Assembly: GCA_037783415.1 (NCBI GenBank)
Contig: JAZGTN010000196.1
Location: 1,054,001 to 1,118,000, forward strand
DNA: 64,000 nt
Source of the DNA: Leptasterias polaris
Lineage: Eukaryota; Echinodermata; Asteroidea; Forcipulatida; Asteriidae
Direction: 5' to 3'
This document shows positions 63,437-64,000 of the stretch, one piece after another. The translations under genes and the position numbers were made by a program. Position 1 is the first letter of the stretch. The number at the start of each line of letters is the position of its first letter. The notes under the pieces are model-generated. The model had not been told where the DNA came from and searched no databases. It saw nothing but the letters and a program-made list of their open reading frames with translations.

Positions 63437-64000
63437 GCAAAGATTAACTAATTAAAGCTTTGAATTACCGTAATTTGACACCTGATGACGTCACAGTAAC
63501 AAAAATGTGTTTTTCATACTATTAAATTTGATAAGGTACACGATGGTATGTAACTTATCCCAATCCAATGCCTTTTAACGAAAACCCTATTAGAACGTAC
63601 GTATATCCTCTCTCGATTCCAATATCACGGCAGTCTTTGACACCTAGCCGTGATTGCGCAATCACGGCACAATTTGCTTCGTAGCCATGGTTTGTGTTTG
63701 AACCACCAAAACGTTACTAAAACGTTTTTTTTAATACGAAAAGAAAAAACACCTACAAATGACGTCATGATGACGTGACGAAAAATGTTAGACCGGAATC
63801 GACATCTACAATACAAGACGATGCCATAACTGAAAAAAGTTTGAAGATCGGCTGTGTACTTCTTGAGATATGGTGCTGCAAAGATTAACTAATTAAAGCT
63901 TTGAATTACCGTAATTTGACACCTGATGACGTCACAGTAACAAAAATGTGTTTTTCATACTAATAAATTTGATAAGGTACACGATGGTATGTAACTTATC
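63391..64000. repeat. 441-bp direct repeat at the window end
   Basis: GAAAAAAGTTTGAA-ATCGGCTGTG and the following 130 bp (GTGCTGCAAAGATTAACTAA, TGACGTCACAGTAAC) occur at 63391-63560 and again at 63832-64000, 441 bp apart, nearly identical. The second copy runs off the window, so a longer tandem array is likely. Each contains a CRE palindrome (TGACGTCA). Confidence 0.9.

Overview
The window is animal nuclear DNA. It has spliced genes with GT-AG introns, many non-LTR and LTR retrotransposons, tRNA-derived SINEs, DNA transposons with target-site duplications, and large minisatellites. There are no bacterial-type operons. The Tx1/L1-type and jockey/L2-type LINEs, DIRS and Ty3/gypsy elements, (ATT)n-tailed tRNA SINEs and death-domain genes suggest a marine invertebrate deuterostome, probably an echinoderm. 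That is inference; no species marker was read.

Layout. 1-6 kb: mostly unrecognised DNA with a palindromic DNA transposon (417-1080). 6.1-10.7 kb: a 54-bp minisatellite of about 84 copies. 11-24 kb: MITEs, an IDH3G-like exon (13723-13878) inside a segmental duplication, a 5'-truncated LINE, a SINE, a 21-bp hairpin satellite and a spliced, frameshifted HTH+integrase gene (22697-24180). 24.9-26.7 kb: a 37-bp minisatellite of about 48 copies with an 11-unit higher-order repeat.

27.0-47.3 kb (+): the most interesting gene. Six exons, all joined at phase 1, read through to a 303-residue protein: a short Thr-rich N-terminus, one membrane segment, a Cys/Arg juxtamembrane stretch and two death domains. 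Its introns hold a tandem micro-exon duplication, a 226-bp tandem unit carrying tRNA-like genes, a truncated Ty3/gypsy element, an antisense THAP-domain ORF, and a nest of elements: a DIRS-like element interrupted by a SINE and by a 5.2-kb TIR transposon, which itself holds a hAT-like element.

47.4-64 kb: minisatellites, a LINE fragment pair arranged as expected from twin priming, a hAT-like element, the second IDH3G-like exon copy (51856-52011), a near full-length L1/Tx1 LINE with a 12-bp target-site duplication (54388-59829), a decayed pogo-like transposase, another hAT-like element with an 8-bp duplication, and an ETS-palindrome satellite running to the end.

Most long ORFs here are minisatellites or transposons. 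The host coding candidates are the death-domain gene, the THAP ORF, the IDH3G-like exons and perhaps the integrase gene.
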